Below, one piece after another: positions 1 through 10,917 of a stretch of DNA of 64,000 bases. The stretch comes from Prostheceraeus crozeri. Its lineage: Eukaryota; Platyhelminthes; Polycladida; Euryleptidae. Numbering within the stretch: position 1 is the first letter of the stretch; each line of letters begins with the position of its first letter. Both the position numbers and the translations under genes were made by a program. The notes under the pieces are model-generated. The model worked only from the letters and a program-made list of their open reading frames with translations, was not told the origin of the DNA and did no database searches. Location: assembly GCA_907163375.1 (NCBI GenBank), contig CAJQUW010010359.1:806001-870000 (forward strand), read 5' to 3'.

Positions 1-924
1 CCGAACTAATTTGCATTGTCTGTAACATGTGTTTGTCAAATAAAGTTCATCCAAGTCCAAAGACGCAAGGTCTAACTTTACCTGCTATCATGAGTGAACT
101 ATAATATTCCGATCTCACTTGAACATTCTCACGATAATTCATCGCTACAGGTTAAAATTAGAAAACTTTAGAAAACTCAAAATCTGCTTTTCCTTCCGTC
201 AACATTTCAGATACTTTTGCTGAAAAGCCACACCCTTTAGTGCTATTAGTTACTATTTTACTTGAAGGTTCATTTGGATTTCGATCAAAGAAATTAATTT
301 CTTGAGAGCGATGAACTTCTTCAGTCAGTCTTTGTTAATCAGTAGAACATCCGATTAGATTTCAGTTTACATTTAGTCTGACATTAACTTCACTACTCCC
401 CGCCAGAGAGGCTTGGATGATGGTGATGCAGTCAGACGTTCGATGGAGAGTTGTGAAACAGCATTCCCATGCATAAACGACAATGCTCAAACTTGAAATT
501 TGATGGCCTGATGCACATTCATAAAAGTAATGAATATGCCCTTACATATCAGGTGTCTACTGCAACTTGTTAATCAACACCGAAAGTTATGTTCACCCGA
601 ACGTGCAATGGAGTTGAACTGACACGATATTTTTAAGACAAACTTTGAACACTTAATGAACATCAATTTCCTTTTAAATCATCGACTGCCTCAAATGCAA
701 GCCACCCTAGAATTATCACCATGCTAGAATGCCTTAATTTCGTTAAAGGACAAGTGAAGTTCGTTAAATTTGCTGTGTCACTTTAGGATTTTTCACATTG
801 CCAGATTATGATAGAGTGTTGCGATAAGGATGCCTTTCCTACAAATGTCCACTCATATCAAGAAGTAAGTAAAGAATGTAGTGAAATAAAGTTGGAAAAT
901 TTATGGAACCGTCAAATCTTGTAT
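1..924. other. AT-rich non-coding stretch, nothing recognised
   Basis: Reading both strands I see no credible exon, RNA gene or repeat boundary here. It is probably intron or flank downstream of the minus-strand host gene. It borders a LINE 3' fragment that starts near 925. Confidence 0.4.
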
Positions 925-1260
925 CACAAGCAAAATCATGCAGAGAAGATTGGAAGCAGTAAAGAAGTGGTGTCTTAGAAGAATGATGTGCAGATTCCGT
1001 GGGTGCAGAAAGTTTCCAATGCAGATGTGCTATAAGTAGCGAGGAAAAGAGAAGATTCTATTATGAAAAGAGACCAATTTCCTAGGGCATGTCTTGAGGA
1101 AGGAAAAGTTGCAACGTCTTGTGCTGACAAGGAAACTCGAAGGGAGGCGGGCTCGTAGCTGTCAGCGGTTGATGTTTCTTGACAAGATCGCCTGTCATCA
1201 TCAAGCGGAAGAAGGATCGACATTTCTAGAAACTGTGAAAAGGAGGGTCTTAGAAGCTTC
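925..1260 (+). mobile_element. LINE fragment, C-terminal end of RTE-like reverse transcriptase protein
   Basis: The plus strand reads as the C-terminal end of a non-LTR retrotransposon protein. It shows a WCLRRMM-like segment, then a frame change, then LRKEKLQRLVLTRKLEGRRA and RLMFLDKIA. The pattern 'hydrophobic helix, histidine/arginine linker, leucine-rich step, EGRRARGRQR, LD' is typical of the tail after the reverse transcriptase domain in RTE-like LINEs. Only the tail is present, so the copy is strongly 5'-truncated. At least one frame change shows it is dead. The exact clade is an inference. The GC-richer stretch that follows (1260-1500) may be its 3' UTR or another repeat. Confidence 0.7.
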
Positions 1261-2400
1261 TACAATCCGATGTGGAACCAAACGACCTGCCGACGGTTCT
1301 ATCATCCATCCCGGCAAACTAGATCTATTGTCCATCAGTAACTCTAGGCCGTCGAGGCAAATGGGAAGTGTTTATACGGTCGCTTTAGCGATTTTGTGGC
1401 CATTCCGGGAATTTCGGTTTATTCTCCCAGCCGCGGAAAGCCACGGGCGTTTTTTCATTAGCGGAAGTGCGCAGTCCGTGCGTTACAGTGACCTTTAGAC
1501 CTCTAGCGTCGAAAGAGGGACTGCTATTAGATATTTGAAAAGTGATCGATGTTTCAAACTAATTTGGCATGACATGTTGCAATTTTCATGGATAAAGTCG
1601 CATTGCTTCATGATGAGAAATGACGACTATGTGTCAAAGCGTCTGTGCGCTATTTATGGATTTGCCCTCATACACCTATAAAATTTTCCCATCACTGTTT
1701 TCCATTTCTGGTCGCCTATTCGATTAATGACCGTTCCGAAATATAACGACCGGTCAAACCTTCTTACAACTAAATAACATAGATATCACTATACTTTAAT
1801 TTTAGCAATTCATCATAAAAATGTCCGGTTGTAACATTGAATTTATCCGGAGTTGGACCTCAATATTTTCCCATCGTTCAGTCCCGCATCCCTGATCTTC
1901 TTTCATTCGATACAAAGTGGAAATACATCAAACTCATGCACACACGCACACTCGCATGGAATAATTTTCCGAGGTTAATCATGAAGTTTAAGTGCTTCAT
2001 TACGTGCTTTCCTTACAATTTAATGAGATTCTCTATCATTTGACAGAAATGTTTTTGAAAATTTGAAAACGCAAGCTCGATTGTGATGTGTGAAAAAAGA
2101 AAATAGCCGAACAAAACGTGTGTCAAAAACGTGAACATCTTCAATCCAGATTTTTCAAATTATGCATGAAATAAAATACACTTCAATATACTAGTCATGA
2201 GAAGAAACTGCAAGAAAACCCTGCTGGCTATATTGAAATTTTAAATTATAGAAGTTATATACAAGGTGCAGAGTTTGGATCTCTTGGTAGACGTATTCAT
2301 GCTCATATTGACTTGCATACATGGCTATTTTAGACACTATAGTTCGATTTTCTAAGGAAATAGTGTAATTTTTTCCTTTTGCAAATTCGTTTTACGCCGA
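1261..2400. other. non-coding; GC-richer patch at about 1265-1510, otherwise plain
   Basis: The patch at 1265-1510 is less AT-rich than its surroundings and follows directly on the LINE tail. I could not match it to a protein or to any other repeat in the window. The rest is AT-rich with no supported feature. Confidence 0.3.
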
Positions 2401-2425
2401 CAAATAGGCCTACACTACATTAAGA

Positions 2426-2493
2426 CTAGCATGGCGTGTTATCCTCCCTTTTCTGAGACGCAATATTTTCTGCCAGTTCAATCAATGCTGAAG
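2426..2493 (-). CDS. very tentative terminal exon of the long minus-strand gene
   Basis: On the minus strand a CAG acceptor (2494-2496) is followed by two bases and then 22 codons including a TAG stop at 2426-2428. The reading is alanine- and glutamate-rich (SALIELAENIASQKREDN). It would fit only if the upstream exon ended with one unpaired base, as the GTGAGA donor alternative of the 3605-3626 candidate does. The pyrimidine tract is weak and 22 codons can arise by chance. I list it because the composition resembles coding sequence and because the long gene must end somewhere below 5835. Confidence 0.15.
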
Positions 2494-2599
2494 CTGTATC
2501 AGATGCAGAATTAAAATTTTAACTAGCTCAATTTACTGGATGTGCAATGAACAACTACTTAATGTCCCGGACAGAAGCTTTTTTACTTTTATATCCCCT

Positions 2600-2782
2600 A
2601 CTCAAGGCCTGAAGCCATAGCCGGTTAGAAGTGAACAATCCTTTAACACTGGTGCCTTTCAGCAAGTTAGAGTCAATCTCAAATGAGAGTAGTGGCATCA
2701 GCCCCACACTAGCAGACTGAATCTTGGACCTTCTGCCCAATCATACCGAAGTACGGCTCTTCATCAACTGAGCTATTCAATC
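2600..2782 (-). repeat. tRNA-derived SINE head (family D)
   Basis: On the minus strand, starting near 2780, there is a good A box (TAGCTCAGTTGATGAAGAG) and about 35-40 bases further a B-box-like GGTCCAAGATTC. This is the spacing of an internal RNA polymerase III promoter. The arms do not fold into a clean tRNA, so it reads as a tRNA-derived SINE rather than a working tRNA gene. No second clear copy was found, so the 3' limit is approximate. Confidence 0.45.
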
Positions 2783-3596
2783 ATCAAAAACTATTTGACT
2801 AATTAATAGGTAAAGAGACTATGTCAATGCATAGGTTAAGTAGGAAACATACAACATTTCAAAGGATGCGAATTTCTAAGAATTCACTCAAAATACGCCG
2901 GTCGCAATACATTCTTCTTCAGATTCGAAAAATCAGCTCATTACACACGGCTTGGAAGATAACGGGTGAAGGAGGAATTGTTTGCGAGCTGTCTTCCATG
3001 TGCGATTGCATTCCTATGCTGTAAGTTTGTTAATAACTGTCACTGGAATTCTATGAAATCGCAGAACATTCATTGTTGTAATTTTGAATCAGCAAAATCT
3101 TCAGTAGAAATGACAATTTGTAATCTGAGGCCACCACTCCTCATTGCCAACTAAAGATAACACAAACAACATTAACAAATGAGTGTGGGAATATCAATGC
3201 ACAATTTGTACCCATAAAACTGCGCTTAAATCCATCTGAATGACTTGAATTTTCATTGGATTTGGATATTTAACTTAGATACTCACTTGCTGGTGAAGAT
3301 ACTTTATATTTGCTTGAATGATGCTGTTCTCTGTAACTTAAACTTGCTTACTGAAAGTTTATCAGTTCCAATATCCGAATATTTAAGATTCCTGGATTTT
3401 TCAGCTTATTTGAGTCACGAATAAAATCCCTCATCTTTCCATTCCATACTTGCGAGTATTGAAATTGTTTCTTGGATAGATTCTAGTACAAAACTACTCG
3501 ATAGGAGAATTCGACAGTTTCCCAATAATTTTGAGTTGTGATGCAAACAAAACAATAACCACTAATTTGCTTCAAGAATCGTGCTCATGCAATTAC

Positions 3597-3626
3597 CTTC
3601 TCACGCTCCGATTTTCGTCTCGCTCT
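3597..3626 (-). CDS. candidate micro-exon of the long minus-strand gene
   Basis: A strong pyrimidine-rich acceptor (CTGCCCTTTTTCCCGTCAG on the minus strand) precedes 30 bases reading RARRKSEREK in phase 0. That is the phase in which the 5835-6190 exon ends. The donor could be GTAATT after 3597 (exon of 30 bases) or the better GTGAGA after 3605 (exon of 22 bases). The charged composition resembles the helical part of the exon at 16313-16621. The exon is short, so chance is a real alternative. Transcript data would settle it. Confidence 0.3.
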
Positions 3627-4107
3627 CTGACGGGAAAAAGGGCAGTTAACACAGGAAGCAATAAGTCGTTGGAAATAAGATAGAAGTGTATAGGATCACC
3701 AAATTAGCCGTAAACTTTCATCACTCATTATTTCGTATTCATGCCGTGATAGCATCATGCTTATTGCGTACAAATATGATGCATCATAAAGCGAACTTTC
3801 AGCAACCAACTTTGACAACTGAAAGTAAACATCACTGACGGCTCTGATATTTTATTGATGAAAATTTTGGCACAAATCCCTTTCGTCAAATCTTTCTTTC
3901 AAGTAGAAATCTCGATTGCAGACGGTCTGTCCGCTTATAACTCCTTAATGTCAAAGTCTTAATGGTATTGTAAGAGCTAATTCATGCATTCTTTCAAAAT
4001 CCTGGCATCAACTTCCAATAGTTCTGCTTTCAAGACTAAGCTTATCATATGTTGAATGTTGACTGCATTCAATTAGGTACTTGAAGGTGGAAAGCAATAG
4101 TTAAATA

Positions 4108-4243
4108 CAGTCGACTCTTGATATAAGCGACACCTTGGGACCGGCTGTTGTCATCGCTTGTATCGAGAGATAGTCACGTATCTATCAATTCAGCAGGGAC
4201 CAACCTGACGTGTCGAGAGATTGCTCATATCGAGAGTCGACTG
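4108..4243. mobile_element. short MITE with CAGTCGACTC inverted ends (pogo/Tc1-like)
   Basis: The element opens with CAGTCGACTCTTGATATAAG and closes with CTCATATCGAGAGTCGACTG, an inverted repeat of about 20 bases with few mismatches. It is 136 bp long with no coding capacity, and a TA precedes the left end. Terminal CAG...CTG plus a TA flank suggests a non-autonomous pogo- or Tc1/mariner-type element. The right flank (CA) does not preserve a clean TA duplication. Confidence 0.65.
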
Positions 4244-4539
4244 CATGTGTTTTGCTTGCATTATACATTTATAATGACAAACAATACCAATTTGACCCAA
4301 GAAAATTATTATGTGACTTTCTAGACGAATAATTCAAATCTATTGATAGAAACTCCGCACATTGACGACAGAAGTATAACATTTTGCACAAGTGGGCTTA
4401 CAAATGATCAGATTTTATCAATGTCAATAAGTATCATCTGTAATCAAAATAGCTCACGATATCGAAAGTCTGTCTCCTTTATACTTTGCGACCACTATTG
4501 ATAACTGCACCGTAAGGACAATTTCTTTAAGCTTCTACT

Positions 4540-4740
4540 GATTATCCCAATTCCGCGAATATAAAGCTATTAAGCTTGTGAAGTGGCAAGTTCCCCAATC
4601 GGCTAAAAAGCTGGAAATAATCCTGCTCTGACTCTGATGCCACTCGACTCGGAGCGTAGCGCTCAATGCATCCAATATCCAAGAAATAACAGCATCTTGC
4701 CAACTGAGTCCCTGAGAATTTGTGATCTTTCAATAACTCC
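4540..4740 (-). repeat. possible decayed tRNA-derived SINE
   Basis: On the minus strand a box-A-like GACTCAGTTGGCAAGATG is followed about 40 bases later by a weak box-B-like CTCCGAGTCGA. This resembles the head at 2600-2782 in layout but is not clearly the same family. It is low-confidence, because the second box is degenerate. Confidence 0.25.
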
Positions 4741-5152
4741 GGCATCTAGTCTAATTCTTGGCTAATTCGAGTCCTGATTTGATAATTGTCTTGGACCTAC
4801 CTCTCCATGCGAACAAAACGTCGTTCACGCAATTACCGCATGCGTAGATGCATCAAAACTGCACGACATTGCTTGACTGAGTCAGTCAAGAAAGCACTTG
4901 CAAGAGCTCTCATAGAACCGAGAGTAGAACGCCATACTTCTTGTCGAATTTACAGCGCTTACGAAGGATCATTAACACAGGCGCCCGTGGTTTCACCTGC
5001 CCTTCGAAAATTAAGACAGTTTACTATTCATGGAAAGACTGAAAAAAGGGAAAGGAACTCTCACTTTCCATAACACCAATCTGCCTGTCTTCAACATTAC
5101 ATTAATTGGCTTAGTCCCATAGAAGAAACGTGCGCTCTAAGCAAAATCTAAA

Positions 5153-5705
5153 TCAAAAGAAAATAGGTGTTTATGAGCTATCTCCTTCCCCCGCGTTTTC
5201 AAATTTGTCTAAAATCTGCAGAAATCAATCAATCGTCACCAAACTTCAGGTAGACATAATTATGCATATTTTCTACCCACATACAAAAATTCATGCAGAT
5301 TAGACAAGTAGCTTTTCTTTTAGAGACGATAACGTGAAGTGGAGCGATACCAACAGCCTAATTTGACTTCGTCTGTTCGACGCAATGGCCTGGCCATCAT
5401 CACTTCACGAGTTGTCGAGAAATTACTTTGCAGACTTCAATTGCTTTCTGCTAAGACGATGAGACTAGAACAAGTCAGATCAATCGGAGGACATCGCTGC
5501 ACTTCAACTTGTTGCACATAGTTCAAAAAGTACTTGTCCTATTTGCACAAATTGTGGTCCGCAGGTAGAAAATATCCTCACTTACATATACTTAAAGTTT
5601 TGTGATGATTGATTCATTTCTACAGATTTTGAATAAATTCGAACACATAGGGGGTGGAGATAACCCATAAGTACAAGAAAATAAAATTCTTTAATCACTT
5701 TCTAA
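5153..5705. mobile_element. fold-back element with arms of about 150 bp
   Basis: The left arm (about 5153-5315) reappears inverted as the right arm (about 5530-5705). Shared pieces include GAGCTATCTCC/GGAGATAACCC, CAGAAATCAATCAATCGTCA versus its diverged complement, and ATATTTTCTACC/GGTAGAAAATAT. The middle (5320-5530) and right arm resemble 51600-51960, inside the large hAT-like element, so this is a repeated family. No transposase frame is evident. It lies about 130 bp from the end of the host exon at 5835. Confidence 0.55.
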
Positions 5706-5834
5706 ATTACAAGTGATTACTTTCTTCCAGTGGGCATCTGCAATACTGAATTGAAGAATTACCCATAACTGTTTATGATGATAGCAACGAAACACTTTCA
5801 GAGAGAATTCTCTCTCGAATCAAAGATGTCTTAC

Positions 5835-6190
5835 CTTGGCATTTGTTGTCTTATTCGGCAAATTCGTTTCCATACGGTGGTCATCGAGGTTGGCCATGTA
5901 GTCCCCATAATGTGCAGGATTCAGGCCTTTCAGGTATGTCTTCCGAGCCAGCTGTCGCTCTGTGTCCTCGCGAGAAACAGGCAAAGGCCGCTCAGCCTTG
6001 GCTGGATTAAGGATTTCTGAAGTTCTCACCACCCGCCAGTCACTCGGGGAAGCTTGTCCTCTGCCGAGTAGGCCAGCCAAGTTCTCTTCACTCCTTGAGG
6101 TGGCTAGGCCTCCGCCATGATTCGCACGTCTCAGCGTCGGTACAGGAGGAGACACTCGGCCAGTAGGCTGCTTCGGTTCGCGCCAACTCT
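5835..6190 (-). CDS. exon of an unrecognised Arg/Pro-rich protein (best-supported 3' exon)
   Basis: The minus-strand acceptor is CCGAACAG at 6191-6193 and the donor is GCCAAG|GTAAGA. The exon is 356 bp: two bases complete the split Glu codon left by the exon at 16313-16621, then 118 codons follow, ending in phase 0. It reads SWREPKQPTGRVSPP, a Ser/Gly/Asn linker, DWRVVRTSEILNPAKAERPL and then LARKTYLKGLNPAHYGDYMA. It is visibly richer in GC than its surroundings and open throughout. There is no signal peptide or membrane segment. The content (Pro/Arg linkers with short conserved-looking blocks) suggests an intracellular scaffold-like protein, but I recognise no family. If the donor is not used, the frame runs on for only a few more codons. 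Confidence 0.75.
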
Positions 6191-6209
6191 CTGTTCGGAA
6201 CAAGAATTG

Positions 6210-7670
6210 ACATCTTTAATTATACAGGGTGATGCAAAAAAACGCTATATTTTCAAGCGGGTGTTACAATAATCTGAAATTCACATTTTATAGTTCTAAT
6301 ACATCTGGAGTATCCAACTTAGATATACGCAGGCATTCAAATGCACCTTAATAAAAAAAAAGTAGGACAAAAGTAAGGTACGAAGATCTAAAAAGTAGGA
6401 TAGAAGAAGGACTTTAGGGCTAAAAGTCGGATAAAAGTAGGATAGTCTTTAGTGAAATAATGACGTATTTGTAAAAATTAAATCGGACCAAAACGGTTTG
6501 CGAAACAGAAAGTAAGCGTAAATACATGCGCCTGTCAACAAATGAAGAACGAAAAGCTGGTGTAAATAACAGTAAATGAAATGAACTAGATAGAAACCTA
6601 TGATTAGGGCAGAATTTATCAATTAAAAAATTTAAGAAAACAGCCATTTATGAAAGGCAATTACTTTCATACTTAGTGTAACAAAATATCCACACAAGAT
6701 CAATATAGAAAACGGAAAATCCAAGTTCAAGATCTTGAGAAAATACATTCCGCGAATGATAAATGTCAGCCAGCACAAAAACTGTTGAAATATTGAATTA
6801 TTTGCACACGATTCAAGCTAAAGCTCTGAGGAAATGTATAACAAATTAGTTAACTGATTAGAAAATCAGTTATTTTAAGAACTGATTAATCCAATAGTTA
6901 CAGTAGCATTGCCTATGTACACTTGCGGATTGGAGAACGCCATCAGTCCTCATTAGGACTACTTTAACAAATAATTTAAATTAGTAAACATTATATTCTA
7001 TTATAAATGGCTACTAGGATGACTTTCATCATCGTATGAAAATTAAAAATATCAAATGGAGCTTATGATAAAAATGATTAAAATGTTGAATTTGAATGCA
7101 CAGATTTCGAGTTAAAGTTTTGAGAAAATGTCAAGCAATATTATGGAAGCTGATTTTAATGAAATTTTGGTGTTCATTAAGTTTTTGTGTGAGATTCGAA
7201 TGAAATTGTTGCAAGGCACGATACTTGGGAAACGAAAAAAAATCTGATTAATGTCAGCATCGTCCAAGTCCCCACTATCAGGAGCAGTTAAGCTAAAGCT
7301 TGATAGCTTGAATGTATACTCGATCTAAAAGGAGCATCAATTGATTTGACTGCCTGTAGACCTATTAAGAAAGTTGTGCACAGGTCTGCAACTCGGTACA
7401 GCATACGCCACTGGATATAACTGAAATAAAAGTAATGAAATCATAGCATACGCCAGCTTTCAAATAGAATTATGGCTCGACGTGAAAATGTTTCTATGAA
7501 AAATATTCAAAATAGTCACAGTCAGAATATATTGATAGTATAAGGAATCTTCGAAGTTAACGCGTGCAAAATAAATAAGTGAAGTCATTTCGACTCAAAT
7601 AATATTGACCGTAGACTTCCTATAGTGATAAATCATTGCTCACCACACGAAGAATTAAAGTCACTGCTTC
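6210..7670. other. intron sequence, AT-rich; short GTAGGATA-type repetition near 6355-6440
   Basis: A loosely repeated AAAAGTAGGATA-like word occurs several times between 6355 and 6440. Otherwise I see nothing supportable in this part of the intron between the exons at 16313-16621 and 5835-6190. Confidence 0.35.
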
Positions 7671-7671
7671 T

Positions 7672-7812
7672 CCATTAGGTGCTTGGACGGACAGGCACAG
7701 TCACACTGAAGCTGCAGAGCAGTGTTGTGATGTTCTTAGCATCGGTTCTCTTTTTACCGACTTCTAATGACACTCTCGGGGCTCGACCACACGGCAAAAG
7801 ATCTTAAGGGCA
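7672..7812 (-). repeat. SINE family A, decayed minus-strand copy
   Basis: The minus strand carries the SINE-A B-box region (GGTCGAGCCCCGAGAGTGTC) and the following GTCATTAGAAGTCGG block shared with 22414-22605 and 55031-55222. The A-box end and the 3' part are much eroded. Confidence 0.5.
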
Positions 7813-8445
7813 AGCACAAAACTGAGGTGCTATGGAAACCACTCGTATTTCTAGAAAGCATGATGAATGTTCGCATGGTAGCTACTTCTAGATTATAGAA
7901 TCTTTCAAGAATTCTTTCTTGATTGAGTTAGAATGGAAATTTCTCTTTTAAAAACGGATGACTGATAAAGGGTTCGACCTCTATTTTTGTAGCCACAAAT
8001 GGTGTTTGACGATGTCCTCTTTAGGACTCCTAGGGGATTTCACTTCCATTATTTATCTCTGAACGATATTCCTCGGAAGGAACAGTCGACGAAGATGAAA
8101 ATTCAATCAAAAGGTCATCAAGATCGTTCTCAGATGGTATGCGAAATGGGCAGAAATGAGTTGCCTTCTATAGAAATGAGTTCCGTGACGAGTTTACACT
8201 TGTCACACGACGTTATCAATTAAGGTTTTCTGTCTTTAATTATCTTTAATGATCAATAAAGCTTCGATGATCAATGAGATAACTTGAGAAAATAGGAAGT
8301 TAACAAATTCCCAACTTTTACTTTCAAGTCATTGCTAGCGTTCTAAATTATAGATTGATTAAACAGTTATTTTTCATATCTTCTGAATCAAAGACGTAGC
8401 TCTAACCTTAAAAGTTGTTATCTGACAACAAAGGTCTGTCGCAGC

Positions 8446-9231
8446 CACAGAATTAGATTGTTTAATCGCATCACTTTGCTAGAAGTGCAAACTGATTCAA
8501 ACAGATGGCACATGCAGGAACTTAATAAGTGGGCAAAAAGAAATTTTTAATACCTTACAGACATAGGAAAAATAGTCGTGCACCGCTTGCGGATTGCTGT
8601 GAATTCCTTCAAAAGGCTCCGATCGCCACGATTCCTTCAGATTCGAAGAATTCAGATCATTGCGAAAGTTTTCTCGATAATGTTGGGCCCTCCGATCATT
8701 TTTAAAAAAGTTAGCAGGCGGACGAAAAAACGTTCACAAACTTCTCTGTAGAACTTGACATCGTCTGTGTCTCTTTGCTGTGTGATCCGGTTGATAACAG
8801 TCACTGAAACTTTGCACAATGTGGTGTGTTTAATGTTGAACTGTCTGCTCATTGTTCGATTGCTATGGTATTTAGTCAGGAGATTGTGCCATTTCAATAA
8901 CGTTACATGTTCCCATAGAAATAAACTGTTTATCTGAAGTTGACTAGAATGGAAATTGACTCAAGGTCGCGGCACATCCTGAGGAACTAAGTTGGGGTAT
9001 GAACCACCAATTAAAAGCTTCGATTTACACATGTGACTGATTCTAACCTAATCATGCAGACGTTGGCAAGTGCATCTAAGTGAAAATGCGTGCGATTTAT
9101 GTGCCGTCATTGTGCATTGCATGAAGCTTAATTTACATTCTAGAGGTTTTACTGTTGTCAATTTCTATGCATGCTTTCCAATGCTTCCCTTCTGGTCAAA
9201 CGGAAGAAGAGACAACCTGTCTAATTCTGTG
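8446..9231. mobile_element. hAT-like DNA element (copy A) with perfect 8-bp target duplication
   Basis: The ends are CACAGAATTAGA and TCTAATTCTGTG, an inverted repeat, flanked on both sides by GTCGCAGC (8438-8445 and 9232-9239). An 8-bp duplication points to the hAT superfamily. Inside, the minus strand at 8652-8897 has an 82-codon frame with a helix-turn-helix-like MSRQFNIKHTTLCK and a charged downstream part. It may be a transposase remnant, but I cannot assign it firmly. A MITE (8914-9169) is inserted within it. The copy at 49564-49846 is an internally deleted relative, and 10028-10125 is a right-end fragment. Confidence 0.8.
8914..9169 (+). mobile_element. hAT-type MITE (copy A) nested inside the hAT-like element
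   Basis: The element begins CATAGAAAT and ends ATTTCTATG. It is 256 bp long and non-coding. The flanks are CATGTTCC on the left and CATGCTTTCC on the right, a slightly decayed 8-bp duplication. The same sequence occurs in opposite orientation at 49894-50135. The related element at 49564-49846 reads straight through this site, which shows this is a later insertion. Confidence 0.75.
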
Positions 9232-9559
9232 GTCGCAGCACATTGAATATCCAAAGAGAATGACAACTATTAAGTCAATAAAAGACATCAAACACCCTTG
9301 ATTCCCCGAGCTCTCTCGGCTCCACTCGGCCACATTGACGTACAGAAGAAATGCGAATGAAGGCAGAAGTCATTTGTAAGTGATAGCATAAGATTATTGT
9401 TCTATTATTATTGACAGAATACTACCAGTATTCATATTGTAGCGAGACAGCATATCAGCATGTCATTCGACTACATCACACTGTAGATTAACAACAAAGG
9501 TCTGTTGCAGTATATTGAAATCCATCATTGAGTTGTTATCATAGTGAAGGAGGCAAGTT

Positions 9560-10005
9560 TTTCTCCTACATCTCCACAGGTCTCCAGCGTCTGAGGTTGA
9601 CTCACAATGACATTCATGAACTCATATATTGTTCCCAATACCGGTTGCACCTGGCGCTCGTCCTTAGCTACGTGAACTTGTTACGGTCATTCTGAAAGCC
9701 TGATGTTCATGTGGACCACCTCAGTCTGCAAATGCCTGCATTGTTGATCCCAGGATGCCACAAAACATTTGCACTTCCGCTGAGATCTTTTGCATGTTAT
9801 CTTCATTGACAGTCCAGCACTCGCTCCCATATAGCATCAATTGGCGAACCATAGTCGTATAGTTCCGTCTTCAACTTTGTTGGCATTACAAGTAGCATCC
9901 CTGTCAGCCTTCTCCAATTTGCCCAAACAGATTGGATTACTTCCTTGTCAACGGTGCTGCTTCTGTTTATCACTGATCCCAAGGCACTTACATGCACGTA
10001 TATTG
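9560..10005 (-). mobile_element. LINE fragment, RTE-like reverse transcriptase C-terminal region
   Basis: The minus strand reads VWANWRRLTGML and PTKLKTELYDYG, then in another frame MVRQLMLYGSECWTV followed by NEDNMQKISAEVQMF. The sequence 'W-x-K-L...KLY...VRP-x-LYGSECWTV...RMLR' is the hallmark stretch just after the reverse transcriptase catalytic core in RTE-like LINEs. The frame changes, and the 5' part with the endonuclease and YADD core is missing. It is a dead fragment. Confidence 0.75.
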
Positions 10006-10027
10006 TTTAACCTTCTTAACTATGCAA

Positions 10028-10125
10028 TTATGTCAGCAGGTATTGTGGCATTTCATTAACGTTACATATTCCAATGTTTTCTTTCTAGTCAAACAGAAGA
10101 AGAGACGACCTGTCTAATTCTGTGC
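10028..10125 (+). mobile_element. right-end fragment of the hAT-like family
   Basis: This is nearly identical to the last 100 bases of the element at 8446-9231 without its MITE: CATTTCATTAACGTTACAT, then CTAGTCAAACAGAAGAAGAG, ending GTCTAATTCTGTG. The left part of the element is absent. It abuts repeat X at about 10135. Confidence 0.65.
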
Positions 10126-10134
10126 ATTAAATGT

Positions 10135-10268
10135 ACAGTCAGCAAATTTAAATCGTGAAGAGTCAAACGGTGTGAATAATATTTCTATTTGACAAATGTC
10201 CCGGAGAAGAATCGAGCACTTTCACTTGGTTCGTGGGTTCACTGATAAGAGCTGTTTCTGCATTGCGA
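10135..10268 (+). repeat. left part of repeat X, interrupted by a Penelope-like element
   Basis: Matches the first half of 45874-46165: ACAGTCAGCAAATTTAAATC, GAGTCAAACGG, TGAATAATATT and, at the edge, TTCTGCATTGCGA. The right half of X resumes at 13286. The 12 bases TCTGCATTGCGA appear at both edges (10257-10268 and 13286-13297), so they are the target duplication of the inserted element. Confidence 0.65.
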
Positions 10269-10429
10269 TTACCTTCATATTTCGAGCATAAAGCGAAAGC
10301 ACTCCCTCTTTTTTATAATCGTCTATTGGTAAAAGTTAAAATAAAATATAGTTACAGTGCCCTGACGTTTCGTCCTGCAAGGACTTGTTCACAGGTTTGA
10401 CAAAGCCATGTACGGGGTTTGAAATTGGC

Positions 10430-10757
10430 TTATAAATACGAATGACCACTCGTCAGCTCCTGTTTGCGATTAATGCAAGATTGATGAATGCCAATAAGCT
10501 TAGCTTCAGCAATACGGGTAGAAACTGGATCATTAAGACATTGCATAATAATGATGTCAAAATCATCAATAGTTAAAATCGACCAATAATGGTCTTTCTT
10601 CGCATGTTCTGAGAGGGCACTCTTGCTATCCTGATTATGCAAACTACGTTTGTGTTCCGAATATCTTGCACTTAAAGTGCGATTCGTAGAGCCAATGTAG
10701 TTTTTGCCGCAATTTTTGCAAATGAACTTATATACAACATATTTTAAGTTAGGCCTA
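10430..10757 (-). pseudogene. GIY-YIG endonuclease domain of Penelope-like element 1
   Basis: The minus-strand frame contains VVYKFICKNCGKNYIGSTNR and ARYSEHKRSLHN, followed by SALSEHAKKDHYW. These are the VYK...C..C...YIG core, the conserved R..EH helix and the downstream histidine step of the GIY-YIG nuclease fold found at the C-terminus of Penelope-like proteins. The cysteine pair just before YIG is typical of animal members. It is a relic, now cut off from its reverse transcriptase by the Tc1-like insertion. Confidence 0.85.
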
Positions 10758-10917
10758 CATACACTTAGCACAATTGGAAACGCACCACCTGTCAAATCCG
10801 TCAAATTGATCGCTATACACGATTGATAAAGAATGGAGGACGCATTCTAACCGACATAGATATCTCTGCTACGGCCCGACGGCGGTCAGGGGTCTAATGA
10901 CATGATTGACAGCTAAT

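Larger units (their letters stand above)
8424..9520 (-). repeat. SINE family C cluster on the minus strand, split by an hAT-like element
   Basis: Pieces at 8424-8445 and 9232-9520 are the reverse complement of the repeat at 56299-56730. Shared blocks are the tRNA-like head (CAATGTGGCCGAGTGG on the minus strand near 9340), the GACTTAATAG...CTCTTTGGATATTCAAT tail, and the GTAGTCGAATGACATGCTG block. The hAT-like element at 8446-9231 lies between the two pieces and carries an 8-bp duplication of SINE sequence. The order head-tail-head is the same as at 56.3-56.7 kb, so the composite unit itself was probably copied or is the true repeat unit. Confidence 0.6.

Noticed and set aside
975-1223. 82-codon minus-strand frame
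   Set aside because: Antisense of the LINE tail at 925-1260.
2600-2782. A functional tRNA gene
   Set aside because: Boxes A and B are present but the acceptor and anticodon arms do not pair, so a SINE head is the better explanation.
4786-5073. Basic 95-codon open frame on the plus strand (RRSRNYRMRRCIKTARH...)
   Set aside because: Looks protein-like at first, but it has no recognisable motif, no splice sites of matching phase and no partner elsewhere. The region contains a palindromic TTGACTGAGTCAGTCAAG and may be repeat-derived.
6228-6260. ACAGGGTGATGCAAAAAAACG as a mariner-type terminal repeat
   Set aside because: Resembles common mariner ends, but I found no inverted partner within a plausible distance.
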